From NCBI GenBank assembly GCA_002470465.1, contig DKMD01000019.1:1-64000 (forward strand): a DNA stretch of 64,000 nt, in the 5' to 3' direction. The translations under genes and the position numbers were made by a program. This document shows, one piece after another, positions 35,486 to 44,639 of the stretch. Below the pieces are notes generated by a model. It did not search any database. It was not told the origin of the DNA and saw only the letters and a program-made list of their open reading frames with translations. The DNA is from Pluralibacter sp. UBA7423 (GTDB lineage Bacteria; Pseudomonadota; Gammaproteobacteria; Enterobacterales; Enterobacteriaceae). Position 1 is the first letter of the stretch; each line of letters begins with the position of its first letter.

Positions 35486-35514
35486 CTTGTATGCTAAATC
35501 CGGCCTCACGTCAA
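35486..35514 (-). promoter_or_regulatory. Candidate promoter of the aroK operon
   Basis: On the minus strand TTGACG (35509-35514) and TACAAG (35486-35491) are 17 bp apart, within the 268-bp hofQ-aroK spacer. It would give a leader of about 190 nt. The -10 is poor, so other promoters nearer aroK may dominate; nothing else was identified in this spacer. Confidence 0.4.
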
Positions 35515-35558
35515 ACACCTGAAACGTGTTCAGTAAGAAAAGGTCGCCCGTCAAACGC

Positions 35559-36794
35559 TTATTGTGCAGAAATAATACGCGGGGTGATGAACACGACCAG
35601 TTCACGCCGCTCGCTGTCTTTTCCATCATGGCGAAACAGCCGCCCGAGCCAGGGAATGTCGCCCAGCAGCGGAATACCGCTTCTGGCAGACTTATTCTTC
35701 TGTGAGAAGATGCCTCCCAGAGCCAGCGTTTCGCCACTTCTTACCTCGACCTGGGTCTCAATTTCCTGTTTATCAATTGCCAGCACTTCGCCGTCAGCCT
35801 GCTGCAATACCTGCCCGGGCATGTCTTCGGTAATTTTTAGCTTAAGCCGCACCCGGTTTTTCTGTAGCACCGTCGGCGTCACCTCCATACCCAGCACGGC
35901 CTCCTTAAACTCCACCGATGTTGCCCCGCTCTCACCGCTGGAGACCTGATAAGGAATCTCTGTTCCCTGCTTGATACTTGCAGGCTGCAGATGCGAGGCC
36001 AGCAAATGTGGACTGGCGATGATTTCCAGTTCCTGCTTTTGCTCCAGTGCCGAAAGCTCCAGCTCCAGCAGTCGCCCACTGATTTTACCGATGTTAAACC
36101 CGGCGTAGGTCGTAGCATTAGCGGCAGAAAGATCGCTGTTTATAGCCGCTACCTTCCCGGATCCCTGACCATTCTCAGCATCAGCCAGACTCCATTTCAC
36201 CCCAAGCTCACGCAGGCTCTTCTTATTTATAGTGACGATATGCGCCCTCAGCTCGACCTGACCTACCGGTATATCCATCTCCTGCGCCCAGGCGAGCAAA
36301 TCGGCAAGGTGCTGGTTATCGTCACGCACCAGCAGGCGATTAGTGCGTTTATCGACCGTCATCGCACCTCGCTCGCTCAGTAGCTTTTCCCCAGCTTTCG
36401 CCAGCTCAGCAGCATCGGCGTAATGCAAAATGACGCTCTTCCCCTGCAACGGCAAAGCCTGTGAACGCTTCTGCCGCTCGGCATCCTTCAGCGCACTCTT
36501 TTCTGCAAGCCAGGCTTTGGTGTGCACAAACAGGATGCTGGACTGCGTGTCGAGCACCAGACCGGCGCTGCTCATCACCGTCTGTAACGCCTGCTTCCAT
36601 GAGACATCATTCAACTGAAGTGAAATCTGCCCACTGACTTCCGGGGCGATAACGATATTGCGTTCCCCGAGCGTCGCAAGCGTCTGTATGACCTGCGTGA
36701 CCGGAACGTCATCCACCATCAGCGAGACGGTTTTTTCTTTGGCCAGGGCGCCGAAGACCATCATTATTAACCCCAACGCTATCCTTCGAATCAT
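35559..36794 (-). CDS. hofQ: DNA-uptake secretin HofQ
   Basis: The 411-residue protein is a type II/IV secretin (MIRRIALGLIMMVFGALAKE signal, secretin N domains about 35-170, secretin core about 210-405 with VPLLGDIPWLGRLFR-like end). HofQ is the ComE/PilQ relative through which enterobacteria take up DNA as nutrient. It ends hofMNOPQ. Its N-terminus overlaps the end of hofP by 86 bp on this reading. Confidence 0.93.
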   Translation of the reverse strand: MIRRIALGLIMMVFGALAKEKTVSLMVDDVPVTQVIQTLATLGERNIVIAPEVSGQISLQLNDVSWKQALQTVMSSAGLVLDTQSSILFVHTKAWLAEKSALKDAERQKRSQALPLQGKSVILHYADAAELAKAGEKLLSERGAMTVDKRTNRLLVRDDNQHLADLLAWAQEMDIPVGQVELRAHIVTINKKSLRELGVKWSLADAENGQGSGKVAAINSDLSAANATTYAGFNIGKISGRLLELELSALEQKQELEIIASPHLLASHLQPASIKQGTEIPYQVSSGESGATSVEFKEAVLGMEVTPTVLQKNRVRLKLKITEDMPGQVLQQADGEVLAIDKQEIETQVEVRSGETLALGGIFSQKNKSARSGIPLLGDIPWLGRLFRHDGKDSERRELVVFITPRIISAQ

Positions 36795-37107
36795 GTTGCG
36801 TTCCTTCTTTTATCCAGCGCCACTGCGAAGGCTCGCAGTCGGTTCCGGCAGTCATGTCCATACGGTCGGGCTGAACAGCGACAACCGTCCAGCCATTACT
36901 CAGCGTCTGCCCCTGCGTCAGGCGTTGCCATTTGCCACTGGCATCGAGCACGATACCCGTTCGTTGCTCTCCAAGGCTCACCATCCCACGGTAATGCCAG
37001 AGCGTTATCTGCGCACTGCTACAGCGATCTTCCGCAGGCAGGAAGGGATCGCGCATCCCCAATAGTAAAGGAAGCAAAAGTACGATGAGCCCGTGCCGAT
37101 CAGTCAT
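36709..37107 (-). CDS. hofP: HofP, pilus-assembly-like protein of the DNA-uptake cluster
   Basis: The 132-residue protein has an N-terminal hydrophobic segment (MTDRHGLIVLLLPLLLGMRD) and a small PilP-like core with two cysteines (about 29 and 91). Length is close to E. coli HofP (134). It overlaps hofO by 8 bp. The long overlap with hofQ (86 bp) looks odd but the reading frame is open and the C-terminal ADGG resembles the E. coli protein as I remember it. Confidence 0.8.
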   Translation of the reverse strand: MTDRHGLIVLLLPLLLGMRDPFLPAEDRCSSAQITLWHYRGMVSLGEQRTGIVLDASGKWQRLTQGQTLSNGWTVVAVQPDRMDMTAGTDCEPSQWRWIKEGTQHDSKDSVGVNNDGLRRPGQRKNRLADGG

Positions 37108-37531
37108 CGCCGATTGCCTCGAGTTGTAACGTCAGCGTCAGACGCTGTTGTTCCGGTTTAATGCTAAACCCCCGTATGGCCTGACGGCGTTCTGCGAGCC
37201 GTGCAAACAGGGCGGGAATAGCCGCCCAGTCAGTCGACAACGCCAGCTCCCCGCCGTGCCCTGACGGCTGCCAGCTCAGCAGGCTGCTTTCCGGACGGTC
37301 AAAATCAAGTGCAGAAAAAGGCGCCGAAATCATGTCGGATAACGGAATCACCGGACCACGCAGCGGTAGTGTTTTTTGCCACTGCGCGGCAAGGGGTATG
37401 GGCGATGCACTACCTGGCTGCGTGTTACGGGCAAAACTAACCATCAGCACCAGCAGCAAAAGCATGCTCAGCCAAACTCCACACCGAATACGTGGGGAGC
37501 AATCACACCATCGTTCAGCGAGGAGCAACAT
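37100..37531 (-). CDS. hofO: HofO, PilO-like inner-membrane protein
   Basis: The 143-residue protein has one transmembrane helix (about 15-33, CGVWLSMLLLLVLMVSFA) and a PilO-like periplasmic domain (LLSWQPSGHGGELALSTDW). I start it at MLLLAERWCD (37531) because this gives the length of E. coli HofO (146) and a short overlap with hofN. The extension to 37642 would lie wholly inside hofN. Confidence 0.82.
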   Translation of the reverse strand: MLLLAERWCDCSPRIRCGVWLSMLLLLVLMVSFARNTQPGSASPIPLAAQWQKTLPLRGPVIPLSDMISAPFSALDFDRPESSLLSWQPSGHGGELALSTDWAAIPALFARLAERRQAIRGFSIKPEQQRLTLTLQLEAIGDD

Positions 37532-38054
37532 TTTCCACCTCCGCCAGCATTCTGTAACTGAACTCCCAGCGCTCTTGCGCATCCCGCCTGACGGGGCCCG
37601 GATTGACGATCTGAGAGCCTGCGATATGGCGCACCGAGGCATCCAGTTCGGTCAAGGAGAGAAAACGGTTCGCCAGCCCGGTAAAGCTCAGCGAATGACC
37701 TTCCCACTCCAGGGCGGTGAGCCAGGCCTGTTCCGGCATGTTTTCTGCCAGTGCCAGCAGCCGTGATTGCCACTGCCGGGTGGCTTCCCGCTCTTTTTCA
37801 TGCGTCAGCCAGAGCATTCTGCGCTGCTGTTCATCTTTGAACTGCCGTTCACGCTGCACCAAAGCCTGATAAACCGCGTTATCGCTCGCCTGCCATAAAA
37901 CCTGTTTTTGATGTTGATGCACACCCTCTGACCGATTTGCCACAAACCCTATCAGGGCTATCAGCCACGCTCCCACAAACAGCCAGGCCCAAAAACGCAG
38001 ACAGTCGCGGCGGCGCTTCTCACGCCATCGCAGAAGATTCACTGGACGCGCCAT
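37515..38054 (-). CDS. hofN: HofN, PilN-like inner-membrane protein
   Basis: The 179-residue protein (MARPVNLLRWREKRRRDCLR) has the PilN pattern: a short cytoplasmic N-terminus, one transmembrane helix (about 20-38), a coiled-coil stretch (about 45-95) and a small alpha/beta domain. Length equals E. coli HofN. The start at 38054 is 1 bp from the hofM stop; the reading from 38099 overlaps hofM and is rejected. Confidence 0.85.
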   Translation of the reverse strand: MARPVNLLRWREKRRRDCLRFWAWLFVGAWLIALIGFVANRSEGVHQHQKQVLWQASDNAVYQALVQRERQFKDEQQRRMLWLTHEKEREATRQWQSRLLALAENMPEQAWLTALEWEGHSLSFTGLANRFLSLTELDASVRHIAGSQIVNPGPVRRDAQERWEFSYRMLAEVENVAPR

Positions 38055-38055
38055 T

Positions 38056-38778
38056 TCAGCGCACTCCCAGCGCCAGTGCCAAAGCGATAGCAAACGCATC
38101 GCCGTTTTCCGGCAGCGGTGGCTGAAGCTGCATCAGTGGAAACCAGGGATTGAAGCTCTTCATGCCAGCCTGCTGCGTGGTACAGAGCAAAAGCGCTTCT
38201 GGTTGCTCCGCACAGCTCCCCCAGGCCTCCCGCGTAGCCCACAGCCATTGCTGGCCGTCATACCAGCACAGGCCTTGCTCGTCTTGCGCTATCCACGGGA
38301 GAAAATGCTGCAGTGCGCTGGCATCCGGCGTGATGGCCTCCACGTTCAGCCCCGCTGCATGCAGACGTTTTTGCAGAAGCTCCACATCCCGCCGTCTGGC
38401 GGCCGTGACGCTGTAAACATTCTGTTCGGCATTCTGGTAATCGAACGTGAGGGTATCGGCGGGCATCTCCAGCTGCTTTGCTACAGTACTGGCTACCCAT
38501 TGTGCGCACTCGCTTTCTCGCAGCGCCATCTGCGGCGGCGGAAGGTTTTTTTGCAGCGTGTCCGCTGCCGAAAGCGCCACGGCAAGCCGATGGAAACGCG
38601 GCATTTCTCGCTGGATGCGGCGCAGTACCGCAATCAAGGCCTCTTCGCTGGCATCGCTTGCCACCGGCAATTGCCACCAGCGCCGAAGCGCGAAGCCTGA
38701 ACGTGCTTTCTGTAACGCCACGCAGACGAGGCTATTCTGCTGAAAATGCAATCCTGCCAGCCACTGACTGTAAGCCAT
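38056..38778 (-). CDS. hofM: HofM, PilM-like cytoplasmic protein
   Basis: The 240-residue protein belongs to the PilM/HofM group (actin-like ATPase fold relatives that bind PilN). It begins MAYSQWLAGLHFQQNSLVCV and is shorter than the E. coli 259. The start at 38778 is supported by an AAGGAG ribosome site that lies inside the longer reading from 38802. It heads hofMNOPQ, divergent from mrcA with a 118-bp shared spacer. Confidence 0.85.
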   Translation of the reverse strand: MAYSQWLAGLHFQQNSLVCVALQKARSGFALRRWWQLPVASDASEEALIAVLRRIQREMPRFHRLAVALSAADTLQKNLPPPQMALRESECAQWVASTVAKQLEMPADTLTFDYQNAEQNVYSVTAARRRDVELLQKRLHAAGLNVEAITPDASALQHFLPWIAQDEQGLCWYDGQQWLWATREAWGSCAEQPEALLLCTTQQAGMKSFNPWFPLMQLQPPLPENGDAFAIALALALGVR

Positions 38779-38896
38779 TCTTACGATCTCCTTATCCATC
38801 AACCCATTCGAGCTATATCAATGCCATTGGGTTGCCTTTATACTACCGCGCGCTTGTTTATAAACTGCCCAATCGCCACTAAATGGGAAATCTCCG

Positions 38897-41449
38897 GTGA
38901 AGTTCGTAAAGTATTTATTCATCCTTGCAGTCTGTTGCATTCTGCTGGGAGCAGGCTCGATCTATGGCCTCTACAAATTTATTGAGCCGCAGCTGCCTGA
39001 CGTAGCCACGCTCAGGGATGTGCGCCTGCAGATCCCAATGCAAATTTACAGCGCCGATGGCGAACTGATTGCGCAATATGGGGAAAAACGCCGTATTCCG
39101 GTCACCCTGAGCCAAATGCCGCCCGAGCTGACCAAAGCCTTCATCGCCACGGAAGACAGCCGTTTTTACGAGCACCACGGTATCGATCCGGTGGGGATTT
39201 TCCGTGCGGCTAGCGTAGCGCTGTTCTCCGGCCACGCCTCTCAGGGTGCAAGTACCATCACCCAGCAGCTGGCACGTAACTTCTTCCTGAGCCCGGAAAA
39301 GACGCTGACGCGCAAAATCAAAGAAGTCTTCCTGGCTATCCGCATCGAGCAGCTGCTCAGCAAGGATGAAATTCTCGATCTCTATCTGAACAAGATTTAC
39401 CTCGGCTACCGCGCCTACGGCGTAGGTGCCGCTGCGCAGGTCTACTTCGGTAAAACGGTCGATCAGCTGACGTTGAGTGAAATGGCGGTCATCGCAGGCC
39501 TGCCAAAAGCGCCGTCAACCTTCAACCCGCTTTATTCTATGGACAGAGCGACCGCGCGCCGCAACGTGGTGCTGTCCCGCATGCTGAGCGAAAACGACAT
39601 CACCCAGGCGCAGTACAACGAAGCTATTCGCGAGCCCATCAACGCCAGCTACCATGCCCCGGAAATTGCCTTCTCCGCCCCGTACCTGACGGAAATGGTG
39701 CGTCAGGAAATGGTGACCCGCTATGGCGATAAGGCCTACGAAGATGGTTACCGCGTTTACACCACCATCAGCCGTAAGGATCAGCTGGCGGCTCAGACGG
39801 CGCTGCGCACTAACGTGATGGATTACGATATGCGCCACGGCTATCGCGGCCCGGCGAACGTGCTGTGGAAAATTGGTGAGACCCCGTGGGACAGCAAAAA
39901 AATCACCGATACCCTGAAAAGCCTGCCAACCTACGGGCCTCTGGTGCCAGCCGTCGTGACGGCCGCCACGCCGCAGGGAGCCACGGCAATGCTGGCAGAC
40001 GGCACCTCAGTTTCCATGACGATGGACGGCATGCGCTGGGCGCGTGCGTATCGCTCGGACACTCAGCAAGGCCCAACGCCACGCAAAGTGACGGATGTCG
40101 TGCAAACAGGTCAGCAAATCTGGGTGCGTCAGGTGAATGAATCCTGGTGGCTGGCCCAGGTGCCGGACGTGAACTCCGCCCTGGTGTCTATTAATCCGCA
40201 AAACGGGGCCATTATTGCGCTGGTCGGTGGATTCGACTTCAATCAGAGCAAATTTAACCGCGCGACTCAGGCGCTGCGCCAGGTTGGTTCCAACATCAAA
40301 CCGTTCCTCTATACCGCGGCAATGGACAAAGGTCTGACGCTGGCAAGCATTCTGAACGACGTGCCAATTTCGCGTTGGGATGCAGGTGCCGGCTCCGACT
40401 GGAGTCCAAAGAACTCCCCACCACAATATGCGGGGCCGATTCGTCTGCGTCAGGGTTTAGGTCAGTCGAAAAACGTGGTGATGGTTCGCGCCATGCGCGC
40501 AATGGGCGTTGATTACGCCGCAGAATATCTGCAACGCTTCGGTTTCCCGGCTGAAAACATCGTTCGCACCGAATCGCTGGCGCTGGGTTCCGCCTCCTTT
40601 ACGCCTTTACAGGTCGCACGCGGGTATTCCGTCATGGCAAACGGCGGCTTCCTCATCGATCCGTTCTTTATCAGTAAGATCGAGAACGATGTCGGCGGCG
40701 TGCTTTTTGAAGCCAAACCTAAAATTGCCTGCTCTGAGTGCGACATTCCGGTGATTTATGGCGATACGCCAAAATCCAACGTGCTGGAAAATAAAGACGT
40801 TGAAAACGTCACAACCTCCCAGGAGCCGCAAAACTCCACCGTGCCGATGCCAAGCCTTGAACAGGCTAACCAGGCGCTGGTGGCCCGTAGCGGTGGCCAG
40901 GAATATGCCCCGCACGTGATCAGCACGCCGCTTTCCTTCCTGATCAAAAGTGCGCTGAACACCAACGTCTTCGGCGAGCCTGGCTGGCAGGGGACAGGCT
41001 GGCGCGCAGGGCGCGACCTGAAGCGCCACGATATCGGCGGAAAAACCGGCACAACCAACAGCTCGAAGGATGCCTGGTTCTCGGGTTACGGCCCGGGCGT
41101 GGTGACATCGGTGTGGATTGGCTTTGACGATCACCGCCGCGATCTTGGCCGCACCACCGCATCCGGCGCGATCAAAGATCAGATTTCTGGTTATGAAGGC
41201 GGGGCCAAGAGCGCTCAGCCGGCCTGGGATTTGTTCATGAAGATAGCGCTGGAGGGCGTGCCTGAACAGCCGTTGACGCCACCGCCGGGTGTGGTAACCG
41301 TCAACATCGATCGGGGCACCGGTCAGTTGGCGAACGGCGGCAACAGCCGTGAAGAGTACTTCATCGACGGTACCCAGCCGACCCAGCAGGCAGTGCATGA
41401 AGTGGGCACCACGCTGATTGATAACGGCGAAACTCACGAACTGTTCTGA
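38897..41449 (+). CDS. mrcA: Penicillin-binding protein 1A
   Basis: PBP1A (850 residues) polymerises and cross-links peptidoglycan. An N-terminal anchor (about 6-28) is followed by the GT51 glycosyltransferase domain (EDSRFYEHHGID catalytic Glu, QQLARNFFLS). An OB-like linker and the transpeptidase domain follow, with SxxK in GSNIKPFLYT, SxN in GQSKNVVMV and KTG in GGKTGTTNSS. The start codon is GTG at 38897. Length equals E. coli. It is divergent from hofM and convergent with nudE. Confidence 0.99.
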   Translation: MKFVKYLFILAVCCILLGAGSIYGLYKFIEPQLPDVATLRDVRLQIPMQIYSADGELIAQYGEKRRIPVTLSQMPPELTKAFIATEDSRFYEHHGIDPVGIFRAASVALFSGHASQGASTITQQLARNFFLSPEKTLTRKIKEVFLAIRIEQLLSKDEILDLYLNKIYLGYRAYGVGAAAQVYFGKTVDQLTLSEMAVIAGLPKAPSTFNPLYSMDRATARRNVVLSRMLSENDITQAQYNEAIREPINASYHAPEIAFSAPYLTEMVRQEMVTRYGDKAYEDGYRVYTTISRKDQLAAQTALRTNVMDYDMRHGYRGPANVLWKIGETPWDSKKITDTLKSLPTYGPLVPAVVTAATPQGATAMLADGTSVSMTMDGMRWARAYRSDTQQGPTPRKVTDVVQTGQQIWVRQVNESWWLAQVPDVNSALVSINPQNGAIIALVGGFDFNQSKFNRATQALRQVGSNIKPFLYTAAMDKGLTLASILNDVPISRWDAGAGSDWSPKNSPPQYAGPIRLRQGLGQSKNVVMVRAMRAMGVDYAAEYLQRFGFPAENIVRTESLALGSASFTPLQVARGYSVMANGGFLIDPFFISKIENDVGGVLFEAKPKIACSECDIPVIYGDTPKSNVLENKDVENVTTSQEPQNSTVPMPSLEQANQALVARSGGQEYAPHVISTPLSFLIKSALNTNVFGEPGWQGTGWRAGRDLKRHDIGGKTGTTNSSKDAWFSGYGPGVVTSVWIGFDDHRRDLGRTTASGAIKDQISGYEGGAKSAQPAWDLFMKIALEGVPEQPLTPPPGVVTVNIDRGTGQLANGGNSREEYFIDGTQPTQQAVHEVGTTLIDNGETHELF

Positions 41450-41464
41450 CCATTAAGAAAAAGT

Positions 41465-41493
41465 GCCGGGTGGCGACTATGGCCTGACCCGGC
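41465..41493. repeat. REP-type palindrome after mrcA
   Basis: GCCGGGT (41465-41471) and ACCCGGC (41487-41493) flank GGCGACTATGGCCTG. This is a single REP-type hairpin in the mrcA-nudE convergent spacer, just ahead of the terminator. Confidence 0.7.
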
Positions 41494-41504
41494 CTGCAAG
41501 GCAC

Positions 41505-41537
41505 AAAAAAACGGCAACCCAAGGTTGCCGTTTTTTT
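41505..41537. terminator. Bidirectional terminator between mrcA and nudE
   Basis: A 15-bp perfect stem, AAAAAAACGGCAACC with GGTTGCCGTTTTTTT, encloses a 3-base loop, with A- and T-tracts on both sides. It can stop transcription of both convergent genes. Confidence 0.92.
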
Positions 41538-41554
41538 GTATTCCGCTCAGAGGG

Positions 41555-42115
41555 CTACAGACGCCCCTGCTCTTTCAACCATTCCCGCACCAGAAACAGC
41601 GCGCTGACGTTGCGTGCTTCATGGAAATCAGGCTCTTCGAGTAAATCCATCAGCTGCGCCAGCGGCCAGCGTACCTGAGGCAACGGTTCTGGCTCATCGC
41701 CAGGCAAAGATTCCGGATAAAGGTTCTCTGCGACCACGATGTTCATTCTGCTGGAAAAGTATGACGGGGCCATGCTGAGCTTCTTCAGGAACGTCAGGTC
41801 ATTGGCCCCAAAGCCCACTTCTTCTTTCAGCTCGCGATTGGCGGCCTCGAAAACGCTTTCGCCTGGATCGATGAGCCCTTTGGAAAAACCGAGCTCATAG
41901 GACTCGGTGCCGACGGCATATTCACGGATCAGAATCAAATGATCGTCAACAATGGGGATAATCATCACTGCCTCACGCGTGGAAGGACGCATCCTTTCAT
42001 AAACGCGGCGCTCGCCATTGCTGAATTCCAGGTCCACACTTTCCACATTAAACAGCCGCGAACGGGCAACCGTTTCAACTTTGTGGATGATGGGTTTTAT
42101 TAATGGTTTATCCAT
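41555..42115 (-). CDS. nudE: ADP compounds hydrolase NudE
   Basis: The 186-residue Nudix hydrolase cleaves ADP-ribose, NADH and Ap3A-type compounds. The Nudix box is GLIDPGESVFEAANRELKEE followed by VGFG (about residues 87-109), matching GX5EX7REUXEEXGU exactly. Length equals E. coli NudE. It is divergent from igaA with a 319-bp spacer. Confidence 0.97.
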   Translation of the reverse strand: MDKPLIKPIIHKVETVARSRLFNVESVDLEFSNGERRVYERMRPSTREAVMIIPIVDDHLILIREYAVGTESYELGFSKGLIDPGESVFEAANRELKEEVGFGANDLTFLKKLSMAPSYFSSRMNIVVAENLYPESLPGDEPEPLPQVRWPLAQLMDLLEEPDFHEARNVSALFLVREWLKEQGRL

Positions 42116-42434
42116 GATGACCTGTGTTTGCTGTGGTAACAGGGTAATTGTGCGACATGCCGCACAGTTTAGGCAATTCCTGGCGTCATGTATTTACATT
42201 TGCGTAACTTTCAGCATCAGCCACTTTTTTGAATAAAAAGTCAATACCTTGCAATGGATTTGAGAATTTGCTGATATTCGCTTGCATTGACCTCTGATAT
42301 GCTCAAAAGTTGCGTCAGAACGTAAGAAATCTTTCAAGATCCTGATGATGCGTGCCGATAGCTAACTACGGGCTCACGTTCTGGGTTAACGAGCAACCGA
42401 CGAAACCTGTAAGAATAAGTATGATGGGAAAAGC
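42116..42434. promoter_or_regulatory. nudE-igaA divergent spacer
   Basis: This 319-bp gene-free stretch is AT-richer than its surroundings. On the plus strand an extended -10, TGATATGCT (42295-42303), could start igaA near 42310 with a leader of about 120 nt; the -35 is weak. No repeats or operators were recognised, and no convincing nudE promoter could be picked out. Confidence 0.4.
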
Positions 42435-44582
42435 ATGGGCACCTTTTTGATTTTTTTCGCTGCTATGCTGGCCTGCGCATTGCTTGCAGGGTGGTTTTAT
42501 CGACAGCGCAGACAGCATGGACGACTCCCCCTCCTGCACGCCTTCAGCGGTGCGACCACGCGTAAACTGACCCAGGATGAACGTGCCGCCGTTGAACATT
42601 ATCTGGAAGGCATGACCCGCATTCTGGAAGTGCCCGCTTCCGGCTCCTCTGTCGCCCCTGGCGCCATCACGCTAAACGCCCAGAGTAATACCGTCTATAG
42701 CTTCACCCAGTCGATTACCCGCTACGGCATCACAACCGACGATCTGAACAAGTGGCGCTACTTCCTGGATTCCGTTGAAATTCACCTGCCTCCCTTCTGG
42801 GAGCAGTACATTAATGACGAAAACGAAGTCGAACTGATCCACACGGACTCTCTGCCGCTGGTGATCTCCCTGAACGGCCACACTCTGGGTGACGCCAGGC
42901 AGGAAGCGAAAGGCTACGCCCTGGAGCAGCGCTCGTCGACGCAGGCGTCTATTCGCGGTGAAGAGAGCGAGCAGATCGAACTGCTGAACATTCGTCAGGA
43001 AAGCCGCGAAGAATATGCATTAAGCCGCCCGGACGGTCTGCGTGAAGCGCTGCTTATCGTTGGCGCATTTTTCCTGTTTTTCTGCGCATTAATGGCGCCC
43101 GAAGTCTTTGTCCCGTGGGTGACCGGTATCGCAACTTTGCTGCTGGGGTTTGGCCTTTGGGGCGTGTTTGCTCCGCCGTCCAAAACCTCGCTGCGGGAAA
43201 TTCACTGCCTGCGCGGAACCCCGAAACGCTGGGGGCTGTTTGGCGAGAATGACCAGGAGCAAATCAACAACATTTCGCTCGGCATTATCGACCTGATTTA
43301 TCCGCGCCACTGGCAGCCGTTTATCGCTCAGGATCTCGGCCAGCAAACGGACATTGATATCTACCTCGATCGCCATGTGGTCCGTCAGGGGCGCTTTTTA
43401 TCGCTGCATAACGAAGTCAAACATTTCCCGCTTCAGCACTGGCTGCGCAGCGCCATTATTGCCATCGGCGCCCTGCTGATTGGCGCGATGCTGTGGATTA
43501 GCGTGCCGCTCAGCATGCCGTTCAAATTTACGCTTTCCTGGCTGCAGGGCGCGCAGACTATCGAAGCCACCACGGTGACTCAGCTCGATCGGGCAAACGT
43601 GCGTGTCGGCGATACGCTGCACATTTCGGGCACTGGCATGTGTAATATCCGTTCGCAGGGCACGTGGACCGCGCAGAATAGTTCGCCGTTCACGCCCTTT
43701 GACTGCTCGCAGATTATCTGGAACGACGCCCCACCGTTGCCGCTGCCGGAATCCGATATCGTCACGAAAGCCACAGCGCTGATGCAGGCGGTAAACCGTC
43801 AGTTGCACCCGAGCCCGGACGACAGCTCGCGCGTCAGTCCGGCGCTGCGTTCAGCCATTCAAAAATCAGGGATGGTTCTGCTGGATGATTTCGCCGATAT
43901 CGTGATGAAAACGCAGGATCTCTGCTCTGCTGAAGACGACTGCTCACGCCTGAAAACGGCGCTGGTCAACCTCGGCAATACCCGCGACTGGGAAACGCTG
44001 ACCAAGCGCGCCCGCTCCGGAAAACTTGATGGTGTGAACGTGCTGCTGCGCCCGGTGAGTGCCGAATCACTCGATAATCTGGTGACAACATCTACCGCAC
44101 CGTTTGTGATGCGTGAAACGGCTCGCGCCGCCCAGGCGTTAAACAGCCCGGCGCCGGGCGGTTTCCTGATCGCCAGCGATGAAGGGAGCGATCTGGTCAC
44201 GCAGCCGTGGCCATCCGTCAGCCTGTATGATTTCCCGGCGCACGAACAGTGGAGTGAATTCCAGCGCCTGGCAGGCATGCTGATGCACACGCCGTTTACC
44301 GCTGAGGGCATCGTCACCAACCTCACCATCGACGCCAACGGCACCAAACATATCAATCTGCACCGCATCCCGGACAGCGCCGGACTCTGGCGCTATATCA
44401 GCACCACGCTGCTCATGTTGACCATGCTGGTGTGCGTTATCTGGAACGGGATCCAGGCGATTCGTCGCTATCAGCGCCATCGCATCCGCATGGCGGAAAT
44501 CCACGCCTACTACGAAAGTAGCCTCAACCCGAGCCTGTTAACGTCTCAGGATCTGCTGCATCAGGATGCCGAAGAGCGCTAA
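42435..44582 (+). CDS. igaA: IgaA, inner-membrane repressor of the Rcs phosphorelay
   Basis: IgaA (YrfF/MucM family, 715 residues) restrains RcsD and is essential where Rcs is active. Hydrophobic segments lie at about 1-20, two near 200-245 (LIVGAFFLFFCALMAPEVFV), one near 338-360, and one near 655-675. This leaves cytoplasmic domains in the first half and a periplasmic domain (about 361-654) that contacts RcsF. Length is close to the E. coli 711. It starts the igaA-yrfG-hslR-hslO run. Confidence 0.97.
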   Translation: MGTFLIFFAAMLACALLAGWFYRQRRQHGRLPLLHAFSGATTRKLTQDERAAVEHYLEGMTRILEVPASGSSVAPGAITLNAQSNTVYSFTQSITRYGITTDDLNKWRYFLDSVEIHLPPFWEQYINDENEVELIHTDSLPLVISLNGHTLGDARQEAKGYALEQRSSTQASIRGEESEQIELLNIRQESREEYALSRPDGLREALLIVGAFFLFFCALMAPEVFVPWVTGIATLLLGFGLWGVFAPPSKTSLREIHCLRGTPKRWGLFGENDQEQINNISLGIIDLIYPRHWQPFIAQDLGQQTDIDIYLDRHVVRQGRFLSLHNEVKHFPLQHWLRSAIIAIGALLIGAMLWISVPLSMPFKFTLSWLQGAQTIEATTVTQLDRANVRVGDTLHISGTGMCNIRSQGTWTAQNSSPFTPFDCSQIIWNDAPPLPLPESDIVTKATALMQAVNRQLHPSPDDSSRVSPALRSAIQKSGMVLLDDFADIVMKTQDLCSAEDDCSRLKTALVNLGNTRDWETLTKRARSGKLDGVNVLLRPVSAESLDNLVTTSTAPFVMRETARAAQALNSPAPGGFLIASDEGSDLVTQPWPSVSLYDFPAHEQWSEFQRLAGMLMHTPFTAEGIVTNLTIDANGTKHINLHRIPDSAGLWRYISTTLLMLTMLVCVIWNGIQAIRRYQRHRIRMAEIHAYYESSLNPSLLTSQDLLHQDAEER

Positions 44583-44639
44583 GTCGCCCGGCTCCCGCTG
44601 TGCTACCCTGACGCGCATTCTTTTGGCTGGAGACGCAGC

